From Chelydra serpentina (taxonomy: Eukaryota; Chordata; Testudines; Chelydridae), in the NCBI GenBank assembly GCA_037349315.1, contig JBAIAC010000026.1:3100001-3164000 (forward strand): a stretch of DNA of 64,000 nucleotides. The letters are read 5' to 3'. Position 1 is the stretch's first letter. Every line of letters begins with the position of its first letter. The position numbers and the translations under genes were made by a program. This document shows, piece by piece, positions 43,486 to 54,472 of the stretch. A model generated the notes under the pieces. That model ran no database searches. It was not told where the DNA came from and saw only the letters and a list, made by a program, of their open reading frames with translations.

Positions 43486-44201
43486 ATGCTTACACTCTTC
43501 GTTTTGGTGCACAAGAACATTGGCTATTCCTGTTTGCTCTAATTAATGCCACTGAATCCAAGCTCTAGGATTGGTGTTTGCAGTGCTTATGAACAGAGAC
43601 GGTTCTTCACACAGCTACCCACACTCCAACCAAAGAGCAATGAAGCACTCGTGTTCTTTGTTGTCAGCATCATGATTAGTAAGTTAGCAGCCGATCTGGC
43701 AGGTTACAAATCTGCAAAGTCAAAGCTTGACTTTTTTTTTTAACTTTAATTAATTAATCCACAGTTTTCTTAACACCTCTTCCCGCCTGTGTCTCACGCA
43801 TCTTCATATAAATACTGGAGTGCTGATCCTAGGATTTTATTGCTCTAGAATGTGCAAGCACCTTGTGGTGACAGAAGGTGAGTGGGAAGGCCATGGAATT
43901 AGAATAGCATTGAAACTATAATATGAATGAGATTTTGGGTGGTAAGTGGTTAGTTCTGAGTGGGGATATGGCTTTGCCTTCTTTAACCTTGTTAGCTCAC
44001 ATCTTCTTTCCGTGTAGCAATCTTGTAGGTCCATGAAGCTCTCCATATACAAAGCATGTGAACTTTGTCGTGGTGGGGTGTCATGCAAAACAGCTGTTCA
44101 GAGGGTTTGGGAACCATTCAGGATAAGCGTCATCTTTCTCCAAACATACCTCTGTGAAAACACTATCCAATCAGTTTAGAAGCACTGCAATTAAAGCAGA
44201 T
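43486..44201. other. Intronic sequence, no gene seen
   Basis: Nothing recognised. Confidence 0.4.
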
Positions 44202-46353
44202 CATAGAATCATAGAATCTCAGGGTTAGAAGGGACCTCAGGAGGTCATCTAGTCCAACCCCCCTGCTCAAAGCAAGACCAACCCCAACTAAATCATCCCA
44301 CCTAGGGCTTTGTCAAGCCTGACCTTAAAAACCTCAAAGGAAGGAGATTCCACCACCTCCCTAGGTAACCCATTCCAGTGCTTCACCACCCTACTAGTGA
44401 AAAAGTTTTTCCTAATATCCAACCTACACCTCCCTCTCTGCAACTTGAGACCATTACTCCTTGTTCTGTCATCTTCTTACCTCTGAGAACAGTCTAGATC
44501 CATCCTCTTTGAAATCCCCTTTCAGGTAGTTGAAAGCAGCTATCAAATCCCCCCTCATTCTTCTCTTCTGCAGGCTAAACAATCCCAGTTCCCTCAGCCG
44601 CTCCTCATAAGTCATGTGCTCCAGCCCCCTAATCATTTTTGTTGCCCTCCGCTGGACTCTTTCCAATTTATCCACATCCTTCTTGGAGTTTGGGGCCCAA
44701 AACTGGACACAGTACTCCAGATGAGGCCTTACCAGTGCCAAATAGAGGGGAATGATCACGTCTCTCGATCTGCTGGAAATGCCCCTACTTATACAACCCA
44801 AAATGCCGTTAGCCTTCTTGGCAACAAGGGCACACTGTTGACTCATATTCAGCTTTTTGTCCACTGTAACCCCTAGGTCCTTTTCTGCAGAACTGCTGCC
44901 CAGCCATTCGGTCCCTAGTCTGTAGCAGTGCATGGGATTCTTCCGTCCTAAGTGCAGGACTCTGCACTTGTCCTTGTTGAACCTCATCAGATTTCTTTTG
45001 GCCCAATCCTCTAATTTGTCTAGGTCCCTCTGTATCCTATCCCTACCCTCCAGCGTATCAACCACTCCTCCCAGTTTAGTGTCATCTGCAAACTTGCTAA
45101 GGGTGCAGTCCACACCATCCTCCAGATCGTTAATGAAGATATTGAACAAAACCGGCCCCAGCACCGACCCTTGGGGCACTCCACTTGATACCGGCTGCCA
45201 ACTAGACATGGAGCCATTGAGCACTACCCATTGAGCCCGACCATCTAGCCAGTTTTCCATCCACCTTACCATACTTCTTTAACTTGCTGGCAAGAATACT
45301 GTGGGAGACTGTATCAAAAGCTTTGCTAAAGTCAAGAAATAGCACATCCACTGCTTTCTTCTCATCCACAGAGCCAGTTATCTCATCATAGAAGGCAATT
45401 AGGTTAGTGAGGCATGACTTGCCCTTGGTGAATCCATGCTGACTGTTCCTGATCACTTTCCCCTCCTTTAAGTGGTTCAGTATTGATTCCTTGAGGACCT
45501 GTTCCATGATTTTTCCAGCGACTGAGATGAGACTGACTGGCCTGTAGTTCCCCGGATCTTCCTTCTTCCCTTTTTTAAAGATGGGCACTACATTAGCGTT
45601 TTTTCAGTCATCCGGGACCTCCCTCGATTGCCATGATTTTTCAAAGATAATGGCCAATGTCTCTGCAATCACATCGGCCAACTCCTTTAGCACCCTCGGA
45701 TGCAGTGCATCCGGCCCCATGGACTTGTGCTCGTCCAGCTTTTCTAAATAGTCCCGAACTACTACTTTCTCCACAGAGGGCTGGTCACCTCCTCCCCATA
45801 CCGTGCTGCGGAGTGCAGCCGCCTGGGAGCTGACCTTGACTGTGAAGACAGAGGCAAAAAAAGCATTGAGTACACTAGCTTTCTCCACATCCTCTGTCAC
45901 TAGGTTCCCTCCCTCATTCAGCAAGGGTCCCACACTTTCCTTGACTTTCTTCTTGTCGCTAACATACCTGAAGAAACCCTTCTTGTTACTCCTAACATCT
46001 CCGGCTAGCTGCAACTCCAAGTGTGATTTGGCCTTCCTAATTTCACTCTTGCATGCCTGAGCAATATTTTTATACTCCTCCCTGGTCATTTGTCCAGTCT
46101 TCCACTTCTTGAAAGCTGCCTTTTTGTGTTTAAGACGAGCAAGGATTTCACTGTTAAGCCAAGCTGGTCGCCTGGCATATTTACTTTTCTTTCTACACAT
46201 CGGGATGGTTTGTTCCTGCAACCTCAATAAGGATTCTTTAAAATAGAGCCAGCTTGCGTCGCCTCCTTTCCCCCTCATGTTATTCTCCCAGGGGACCTTG
46301 CCCGTCAGTTCCCAGAGGGAGTCAAAGTCTGCTTTTCTGAAGTCCAGGGTCTG
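44202..46353 (-). pseudogene. CR1 LINE, long 3' part, - strand
   Basis: The longest CR1 in the window, read from 46353 down to the tail TCATAGAATCATAGAATCTC at 44202. The ORF2 region begins just after the endonuclease: [60 protein letters not shown]. After VPDD there is a stop where Trp is expected (45604), then VPIFKKGKKEDPGNYRPVSL, KSCLTNLIAFYDEITGSVDE, FLDFSKAFDTVSHSILASKL, a frame change near 45270, then [29 protein letters not shown] (both catalytic Asp kept), [19 protein letters not shown], ending at a stop at 44469. It would need two to three repairs to be open. It is truncated near 46353. Confidence 0.92.
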
Positions 46354-46355
46354 TA

Positions 46356-46457
46356 TGGATGTGTAATTCCAGACTGGAAAGTGTAATTCCAGGATGTGTA
46401 ATTCCAGGTTGGAAAGTAATGGAATTCCAGAATGTGTAATTCCAGGCTGGAAAGTGT
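46356..46457 (+). repeat. Short tandem repeat, GTGTAATTCCAG units
   Basis: GTGTAATTCCAG occurs exactly at 46361-46372, 46381-46392, 46396-46407 and 46434-46445, with a GGAATTCCAG variant between and (A/T)GGAAAGT spacers. It starts right at the CR1 truncation point. Confidence 0.85.
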
Positions 46458-46574
46458 TTGTTTGATCTTCGATCTGCAGGATGAAGGAACATACCTTAAA
46501 GTAAATGAAATCTCATGGCAAGTAGGTTGTTTTCAGCTCTATGGGATGTCTTCTCTGGCAATGGAGCTATGGCC

Positions 46575-46685
46575 ATCTTGTAAGATCCTTGGGGCAAGGA
46601 CTGTCCTCTTGTTTGTTTGTACAGCGCCTAGCACAGTGGGTCCTGATCTGTAACTAGGGTGCTCTGGAAATACAAATAATAAACA
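46575..46685 (+). repeat. MIR-like 3' tail
   Basis: CTTGGGGCAAGGACTGTCCT, TTTGTACAGCGCCTAGCACA, GTGGGTCCTGATCTG, AAATACAAATAATAAA is a tail often attached to old reptile/amniote SINEs and LINEs. Class uncertain. Confidence 0.5.
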
Positions 46686-48060
46686 TGAATAGGCTGCTAC
46701 ATGTTTGGGGTTTGATGCAGAGCTAAGCACAGCAAGGTGGCCAGGGGAAGGGACTAAAAATTACAGAGGCAGGGCAGCTAATTAAATAAGTAGCTGGCAA
46801 GAAGAACTCCAATGCTTAACTTTATGGTAGTACTTAGACATCCCAGAGAGGCACGTGGCTGATTATTGACTGGGAATGCTTAAGATGCAATGGAGCTCCA
46901 CGACAAAGGAGATGGAAGAGCCAACTGAACCTGTAAGTCTCTGAAATCGAATTGTGAAAATGACCTTCATGTACAGAGCTTATACAATGCCTGTCAGAAA
47001 ACCCTGTAATGCCTCCATGATGATAACATTCAGCTACCTTGGACAGGCTTCTACAAGGAAAGAGAAACCTAAGAGTTGGGAACTGCACACTACAACTTTC
47101 CAAATGAAGCCCTCCAGAGAAGGCTACCAAGAATTAAGGGGAGCATGGGAGAAGGCATTGATCCAACAGTGCTCTACCCCAGTAAGCTTAGGATATGCTC
47201 TAATGGGAATGTGCTGCTGTTCAGTACTCCTCTGTTCTACCAGTGTGTAAAGTAAGAGTGCTCTTCCCTTTCTGTTTTAGGCACAGTGCTCCTAGACACA
47301 AGGGGACTCCTGCTATTTATTGAAATACGAACCTTTTTCATTGAAAAGCTCCAAGAGAAGAATGAGGTCTTTTCAGCTGTTTGACCATGTACAGCTGCAA
47401 TACTACATTTTTCAAAGTTTGCCTTTGTTCCCAACCTGGCATCTTCACATTTCTCCCTCTGCAAGAAAGAAGGTGAAGCTGGGACAGCTCTTTTTTGTCC
47501 AAAACTTTGGTTGATATATTCTGGATCTATTGACATTTTTTGGCATAGGTTTATGTTGCTGAAAAAAATCCAGTGCAGTTTTGGATAAACACATAATTAA
47601 GCGCTGAAAGACCTTGATAGCTGGCAAGGTACCAAGGTACCTCTGCTTCCCCACCTCCACCCCCAAAATGGGAGATGACTTCCCCCTTTTTCTCCATGTT
47701 GTCATGGACTTCCTATAGAAACAGATTGCTCTTGAAAGTGATAGGTTTAGCCTAACTGCACATAGGTGCTTCTTCTCCCTCCTGATCAGCATTTTAGATG
47801 CTCTTCCCCTGGAGGCACTGGTAGACCTTGGATTCCAAGGGGAAAAACTGGACCAGTATTTGGATCTCAGTAGCTCTGCACAACACAGATAGAGGGCAAA
47901 TGCTTGATGGTGATGCTTGCATGCGTAAGATTGAGCTGACTGTCGGTGTGCCACGGGAGAACCATTCCTCCGTGATCTCAAATTTTTCTGAGAGATGGGG
48001 AGGGAGTTTCTCAGTCACTAGGAAAGCTATGCAACCAAGTCCTGAAATTCTACCACAGAA
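46686..48060. other. Intronic sequence, no gene confidently seen
   Basis: Some stretches (for example ACATTCAGCTACCTTGGACA, about 47028) could be further remains of the LINE whose tail is at 48069-48511, but I cannot align them by eye. Confidence 0.35.
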
Positions 48061-48068
48061 CCCTCTCA

Positions 48069-48511
48069 ACAAAATAAAACATTACAATGCTTCTGTGCTC
48101 ACATCTCTCCTCTACGGCTGTGATACCTGGACATCATACAAATGGCATATCAAACAGCTTGAGGCCTTCCATATGCAGTCTCTGCGCCATTATGAGGCGC
48201 CGCCGTCAAGACAAAATTACCAGCCTGGAGGTTCTCCAAAAGTCAAATGCCACAAGCATCAAGACCATGCTGATAAAAGCCCAACTACGCTGGGTTGGAC
48301 ACGTCATTTGGATTCCTGAACATTGACTCTCCAGAAAAATTTTCTGTGGAGAATTGGACATTGGAATCAAGGCTGCCCCAGAAAGCGTTACAAGGACAGC
48401 ATGAAGAACAGCACACACACTGCAATAAAACCAGATAATCTCAAGACGGCTGCGTTAAATAGATCAGCCTGGCGACACACAACACTCATACATAGGTGGA
48501 CCTTGCATTGA
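48069..48511 (+). pseudogene. C-terminal fragment of a non-CR1 LINE ORF2
   Basis: Translated pieces across two or three frames: KIKHYNASVLTSLLYGCDTW and HIKQLEAFHMQSLRHYEA (frame of 47828), RRQDKITSLEVLQKSNATSI and KTMLIKAQLRWVGHVIWIPE (frame of 48087), then KIFCGELDIG and RKRYKDSMKNS, DNLKTAALNRSAWRHTT (frame of 48323). This order (VL-LLYG-ETW, LRWLGHV, GELxxG, RYKD, W-R) is the familiar reverse-transcriptase C-terminus of several non-LTR clades and is unlike CR1. The exact clade is not determined. There are at least two frameshifts and a stop after IPEH. Confidence 0.75.
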
Positions 48512-49007
48512 GAGTCAAAGATCAGATCGTAGTTTGTGCCTTTCTTGTGGAAGGGAGCCCTATAGTTAGGGGCCTGCTGCTGAGAGAGACCCCTTCCCAG
48601 CACAGGCTCGTTGTGTCCTTGACACTGTCAGTTCCAGAGTGCTGGAGGAACTCAAGTCATGGTCATGAGGCGAGAGAGAGAAGCCTCCTCTAAGAAGGGT
48701 CTGACCTTTAGGTCCAAATTTCTGCCTGGGCAGTTGAAGAGATGAGTGCCTGATGGGGATGGAGTATGGTTGGGGAAAGTCCTGGCTCAATGGGTGGAGC
48801 TGGCAATGGCGTTCAGCTGGGGTTTCTCCTGCGGTTATGCTGATGGTTTGTCTTTGTTGTATTGTTTAGATTGTCTGTTCTCCAGAGTAGCAGATCGTAA
48901 GCAGTACATTATTCCAATAGATACATTAAAAATCAACTGATGTGGTGAATCTGTTCTGGGCTACATTGTATTCCCCCTCAGTGTCCACCAAGTGCATCCA
49001 CTTTCAA

Positions 49008-49971
49008 GATCCCCAGCTGTCAACCTCTCTGGTGCTGAAACACGTGTCTGTCTCCATCCTGACTGGGGCTTTTCCAGGCTGCACAGCTCCCTGCGTCCTC
49101 TGTGGTTCTCCAGCAAGTGAAACTGTCATAGAATCATAGAATATCAGGGTTGGAAGGGACCTTAGGAGGTCATCTAGTCCAACCCCCTGCTCAAAGCAGG
49201 ACCAATCCCCAATTTTTGCGCGAGATTTTTAAATGGCCTCCTCAAGGATTGAACTCACAACGCTGGGTTTAGTAGGCCAATGCTCAAACCACTGAGCTAT
49301 CCCTCCCCCTGTCTCAGCAGGCCTGCTTTGCCTTCTCTTCGGAAGCTATAAACAGCCTAATTTTCCATAGGTATAAGGTACCACACAAATTTCCTAAGCA
49401 AGCACATTTATTTTTAGGGTGAAAACGTTAGACAAAAGATATTACAACAATAAAAAAATTTACATACATGTTAATTAGCTTACCAGAGATCACCCCAACT
49501 CCAGCAAGGGCTCTGGCTGGTAATCAGTCCTTCAAACCCCATCAAGGCATTTTCTGTGGCCACAAGTTCATGACAGCTCTTAATTCAGAACAAGCACCCC
49601 CCCATGAATAGGTCAAGTCCTTCCAACCCCTTCCAGGAAAGATTGGCGCCCCCTGTGGACAGAAGGTCCGGTCCATTTGCTGGATCTAAAAGCTGGCCCT
49701 GAGTCAGTTAAAACTCACGCTATTTATCCAAAAGTCCTTTCTTTGTTGGTCTCGGAGTATCCACTCTGAACCAGTGTATGTAGTCAATCCAGAGGTGTTG
49801 CATCCTGAGTGAATTTGTCCAATCACCTCAAGCTCACTGTCCTTAGCTCCTGGAGGATTGCAGTCCCCTTGCCCCATGGAATTGCATACAATCCCTGGCC
49901 CATATTGAATGATGTTTGCATATCATTAAGGCTTGTCCAGGATATTGCAGGGAATTGCCATGCCTGTCACA
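49008..49971. repeat. LTR-like repeat, copy 1 (interrupted by a SINE)
   Basis: It matches 60437-61305 along its length: CAGGCTGCACAGCTCCCTGC, then, after the SINE, TTCCTAAGCAAGCACATTTA, AGAGATCACCCCAACTCCAG, CTGTGGCCACAAGTT and the end GTCCAGGATATTGCAGGGAA, TTGCCATGCCTGTCACA. No protein is encoded. The class (LTR) is inferred from length and the TCACA end. Confidence 0.72.
49127..49309 (-). mobile_element. Cry I-type SINE inside LTR-like copy 1
   Basis: TCATAGAATCATAGAATATC, then CCCCAATTTTTGCGCGAGAT and ACTGAGCTATCCCTCCCCCT. Copy 2 lacks it at the same place. Confidence 0.92.
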
Positions 49972-52315
49972 GGGCGCTCTACCCATTTAAAGCTTTGGCG
50001 ACTGCTGCTAGGATTCTAATTTGGATCCGGTAATGAACAACTACTCAGTGTGGTCTGCAGAGCACTGGGGTGACAAGTTGTGTTTAAAGATGGGCTGCTG
50101 CATATGGTGTCATCTGAAGTGTTTCTATTTTGAATCTCCTGTGAACAATGAGGAACAGCTGTGCTGGCTATATGGAGGGTAGGGATATATTTCAGCTCTG
50201 GTTAATGTATTCACTTGAACATGTGCACCTTTGTGTTGGAATATTTTGTTTTGGCAGTCTAGTATTTTTTATTTATTTAAAAAAAAATCTGGATCATCTT
50301 ACCTGCAGCTGAGAGGGAATGCACTGCTGTGGTTAACACTTGCTTTCTGGGAGCTGGCTATTAAAGGTTCAAGAGCATGGGCTGGGATTTCAAAGGCCCC
50401 TAAGGGGATGGGTGAAATTGAATGGGAATAGATGCCTGATTCCCCTAGTTTCCTCTGCACATCCCAGCCATGTTGGGGTCTCATTTCATTTCCCCCTGGG
50501 ATTTGTATGTGTTTAGCTCTTGCCAGGTGGGAGGCTGAGTATTACCCAACTTGTGCCAAAATCTGGATTGCTGGCATGGAGACCATGCTGGCCCTACAAG
50601 AAACCATTCAGTAAATTTGCAGTCTTACTTTTCACTATGCTTTTAATTGGGTACACCATTACCTGATGACCAACTCCCAGCTCAATACAAATGGATTAAA
50701 AAAATCATATTCTAAGTATTCATTCGATCTGTTGAGAAGAATCGAAGACTTTGCTCCTCTCTGGGTGGGCTCTTTGGTAGTGCCCTAACTGTATTATTAT
50801 GGCTGTCTCTCACACACAGCAATCCTCTTGCCTGGGGCATTAGGGGTGTTCTTTTTTTTTTTAAGCAGCTTCTTCATTAACTTATTTTAAAATGTCCATT
50901 TAAACCACTGGCTTTGGCGTGTTCTAGTAATTAAATAAATATTACTGTTCCAGCAATTGAATAAATTAAGTAAATATCATAGTTCCATCACTTGAAAGCA
51001 ATTGTTATTGGACAACTTCTCTGAACTTCAAAGGTTGAAGTTTCTGGGGTGAAATTGTCTTAAACACTGTCTGGGTATCCTGAACTAGGAAGTGCATTTT
51101 TCATGCCTCTCCAGCGAACTGTCATGCCACACCTTTACACAGTTCAATTAACATGGAAATAGTATCTTATCAAGTTATCACTTGTCTCTCAGTGAGCTTA
51201 TGCTATGTGAATGGAGGTTTCTAATTCTCTTACAAGTGTGTAAAATAACTCTCAGATCCATAGGGTTGTAAAGTGATAGTGCCCATGTTAATAACTTTGT
51301 AATACTAATACATTATAATAGTAATACCTAAAGCTCCAAATAGAGATCAGGGCCCAGTGTGTTAAGTGCTGTACAAACACACAGTAAAAGACAGTACTTG
51401 CCCCCGAGAGCCTGCAGTCTCAAAGGGTGAGAGGGGAAAACAAAGATTAAATGACTTGCCTAAAGTGTCTCAGCAGGTTAAGGGCAGAGCCTGATGTGCC
51501 CTATCCACTAGGCCGCACTGCCTCTTTGTTCACTACTGACCTCTTTGCTTTTGATCACCAAATGAAAGTATCTTTCTGAAGCACATTTCCCCACACACCT
51601 ATCTTGTCTCCCAACAAATTCCCTGTAAAGAGGAAAAGGAAAAGTCCTTAATAAAGGCACTTGTAAGTCTGGGTTCAATTCGGGCTCTCTAGTTAGTAGT
51701 TCTTAGGATTACACTTTGTGATCACCAAATGCTGCAACTTGAGCTGTGTTCGCTAATGCCAGACCCCGGGCTGTTCAGCAGCGGCGTGAAACTTCCTGAA
51801 CGAGAACGTAAAGAAATGAAATCAGCAGCACAAGGAATACCTTCATTAATTCAGTTCATGCGCTAAGCCCTGGCTCAGCTACTTGAATGAACTATCTATT
51901 CAAAGTGGCAGTGCGTGTGGGTGGGTGGCAGAGGGCTATGTGTATAGGTGTGTAGAGTCACAGTAAAAACAGAGCTTAGATTACACGGAGAGCTGGTCTG
52001 TGCATCGTTTTTGCATTGATTTAGCTATATCTGTTTAGAAACTGACACGAATAAAACTCTGTAACCTCCTGTGTGGATGCAGTAATCTTGGTATGAAGGT
52101 GCCAGACATTTATGGAAATAAGCTACATAGATATAATTACCTCAAAGGAAAGACCATTGGATCATGCCTTAAATCCTCTACCTGACTCACTGCATTCCCC
52201 CATCCTGACCGGTTCATGCCATAAGAGTAAATGCATGTCACATGGACAGAATTCCAATTCAAAGACCGCTGCACTTATAACTGTGTTCTGTAACTTGCTC
52301 TCCTTCCTCGTCCAG
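49972..52315. other. Intronic sequence, mainly unassigned
   Basis: It contains the MIR at 51330-51525, a MITE-like remnant near 51985-52100 (CACGGAGAGCTGGTCTGTGC ... CCTCCTGTGTGGATGCAG) and AT-rich stretches around 50900-51000. The polypyrimidine run TTGCTCTCCTTCCTCGTCC before 52316 is the acceptor tract. Confidence 0.45.
51330..51525 (-). repeat. MIR-type SINE with tail
   Basis: The + strand reads CAAATAGAGATCAGGGCCCA, GTGCTGTACAAACACACAGT, AAATGACTTGCCTAAAGTGT, CCTATCCACTAGGCCGCACT, the reversed MIR order. Confidence 0.62.
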
Positions 52316-52448
52316 GTATGAAGGGCATGGAGTGCTCCCCCTCCACCCCCACCATGAACTCTTACTTCTACAAATTCATGATCAACCTGCTCAAGAGATT
52401 CAGCAGTGAGCGGAAGCTGCTGGAGAACAGAGGAGCATTCATCATCAG
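52316..52448 (+). CDS. VAC14: VAC14 internal exon, start of FIG4-binding region (partial gene)
   Basis: The exon completes the split Gly codon left by the upstream exon and reads [20 protein letters not shown] followed by [11 protein letters not shown], as I recall for human VAC14 near residues 515-545, where the C-terminal FIG4-binding and oligomerisation domain begins. The acceptor is TCCAG at 52311-52315 and the donor GT at 52449. It is 133 bases long: two bases of a codon, 43 full codons, then two bases of an Arg codon (phase 2). Near its end it reads ENRGAFIIR where I remember human EVRGPFIIR, so Val to Asn and Pro to Ala differ in an otherwise near-identical exon. The next exon (expected to begin QLCLLLNAE) was not seen before 64000, so it probably lies beyond the window. 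Confidence 0.94.
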
Positions 52449-54335
52449 GTCAGAACACCATCTTTCTCCATCTCTTTCTCAGACCACAACTTATGCTAAG
52501 AACATCTTCCTTCTAGGTGCTATGTGGCATTTTAGCCTAATGCTTGCCTGGTTCTTTGTGGCTAAAGACCTCTCTGCAAGCCGTCTTTGTTTGCCAGTCA
52601 TTGCAGTTGATATTTTTAGAGCAAATGAATTCATTTTTCACATGTTGAGACACCATATTTTTCACTTCTATTCTCTGAGGTTAAATATTTCCTAATTAAA
52701 CACTGTTTTCAGATCCTATCTTGCTGAGACACTAACAAAACAGTGGGAGTGTGAAACAGGCTATTCTGTGGGTGTGTGGACCCTCTTTCTTCAGCTGATG
52801 CAGGGTACAGTGTGGTGTAGTACTTGTGTGCATAATCCGTTCAGAGCATTGTCATTGTGAGATGTATACGCTCAACAGTTGGCACTCCTGGTTACTTTAA
52901 GAGAGAGCTTTTAACTGGAAAGGCGAACGGAACTGTGGAATCAGTGTCTTGGTCTCCTATGTGGTTTGATTTCTGTTTCCAAGGAGCTGTGATTAGGTGG
53001 TGGATACTGGAAAAACATGCTTTGTGACAGACAGCTGGCAGTATGTAATCCTTAACACAACAGATCTGGGGCAGGGGCAGCAAATTCTGCTGTGCTTGCT
53101 CAGAAATAATCAACTTGAAGGTCACAGGCGAGGCAAAGGGGGAATTCAGTGGTGGCAGAGTCCAATTATGTATCTTTTCTTCCTTGCCTATATAAGAAGG
53201 CGTTATTGAGGTATGCTCAAACTCCGAACCAAATGAGCATGGAGATTGAATTCCATGGAACTCCCTCTATCAGGGAAAGAGGAGGTCAGAGGCAGACTGG
53301 ATGGATGGAATAATTGTGAAAGGTCCAGGGTTAAGTATTAACCATATCGCTTACAAGGAGTGTAGTGATCAGAGGCTGCAGTACTGGTTAGCATGCGGCA
53401 CATGCACACCTAACCCTTATGTTTGCAAATAAAACCTTCAAGCTGTGTCTAACGGCAGCGATGTCTGCCTGAGTCTGCAGCCAGCCTGAAATAACAGAGG
53501 AGAGGAGAGAGTTGCCCCATTCATTTCAAGTGGGAGTTAGGGTTTGAAGCTGCCATTAGATCTCGGTGTTAAATATTCCTGCTATAACAATTAGCAGTGA
53601 AACATCCATGTACTCCAAGATTGTGGATGGGACGTGAGTGTCACCACTCTTTCCCCAGCAGGGGGAAGGTCTGTAAGATTTTTTTTCACCTCTCCCAGTA
53701 TATCCCCCCACTCCATGCTTATATTATACCTCAGTTCCACTGGGTGTCTGATCTCAATAATCACGGGAGAAACTAATTTCCCAAAGCCTAGGTTGGCATG
53801 TGCAAATGGCCTTCTCCTGTAGGAGTTTATACTGTGTGGGATTTTTATAACAGCAAGTGTTTTCCCTCTTGGTCTGCGTGCAGTGTGCTTGAAAGGGAGC
53901 AGCAGAATGGTCCTGTTTCTGATTAGAGGGCCAAGGCCTGCGCGGCACAGAACTATGCCTGGGTCTCGTTCTGGTTTGGGGACTGTACAATGTCCGAACT
54001 ACAGTCCGCGGGCCTGTTTTGCGTGGGGAAAATGCCATGGGTACCAAAGGCTCCTGCATCAGGGCTTGCTGTGCCATTTCCCAACATGTAGCAGAAATGA
54101 AATTGGGCCATCTTAAAATGCCAGTGCTTTTCATGGTGACTTGTGTCAGTATTTGATCTGTTGTCACCGAGACCCATTGATCATGGGAGCCACTGGTGCT
54201 GTCTTCAGTGCAATCTTTTCAGATTGTCTTCAGTGTATTTGTTCCTACTATTTTCTTTAGTAGAGCCAGTTGCATGACTATAATTGTGGTTTGATACTAA
54301 AAATGTTCAAGAAACCAAATAACCAAGTTTTAGCC
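52449..54335. other. VAC14 intron downstream of the second exon
   Basis: Begins with the donor GTCAGA. Nothing else is recognised apart from common repeat-like words near 53400-53510. Confidence 0.45.
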
Positions 54336-54464
54336 CAGTGGTTTTCAGTCTTTTTTCATTTGCAGACCCCTACAAATTTCAAATGAAGGTGAGGACCCTT
54401 TTGAAATCTTCTATGTAGTCTGCGGACCTGCAGGGGTCCGTGGACCACAGGTTGAAAATCACTG
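54336..54464. mobile_element. Short hAT-type MITE, 129 bp
   Basis: Ends CAGTGGTTTTCA and TTGAAAATCACTG are inverted with one mismatch. Flanks TTTTAGCC (54328-54335) and CCTTAGCC (54465-54472) agree at six of eight positions, consistent with an aged 8-bp duplication. The interior holds TGCAGGGGTCCGTGGACC. Confidence 0.75.
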
Positions 54465-54472
54465 CCTTAGCC

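Larger units (their letters stand above)
23643..52315 (+). other. VAC14 intron, about 28.7 kb, repeat-rich
   Basis: The interval between the two VAC14 exons has matching donor and acceptor phases. It holds most of the mobile elements listed here: CR1, Cry SINEs, the Harbinger transposon, DIRS pieces, a solo LTR and others. Inference: no additional exon of VAC14 is needed between the two, because the human protein is continuous across this join as I remember it. Confidence 0.85.

Noticed and set aside
52448..52695. Continuation of the VAC14 frame past 52448
   Set aside because: The frame stays open by chance, but residues after FIIR do not match VAC14 and a GT donor lies at 52449.
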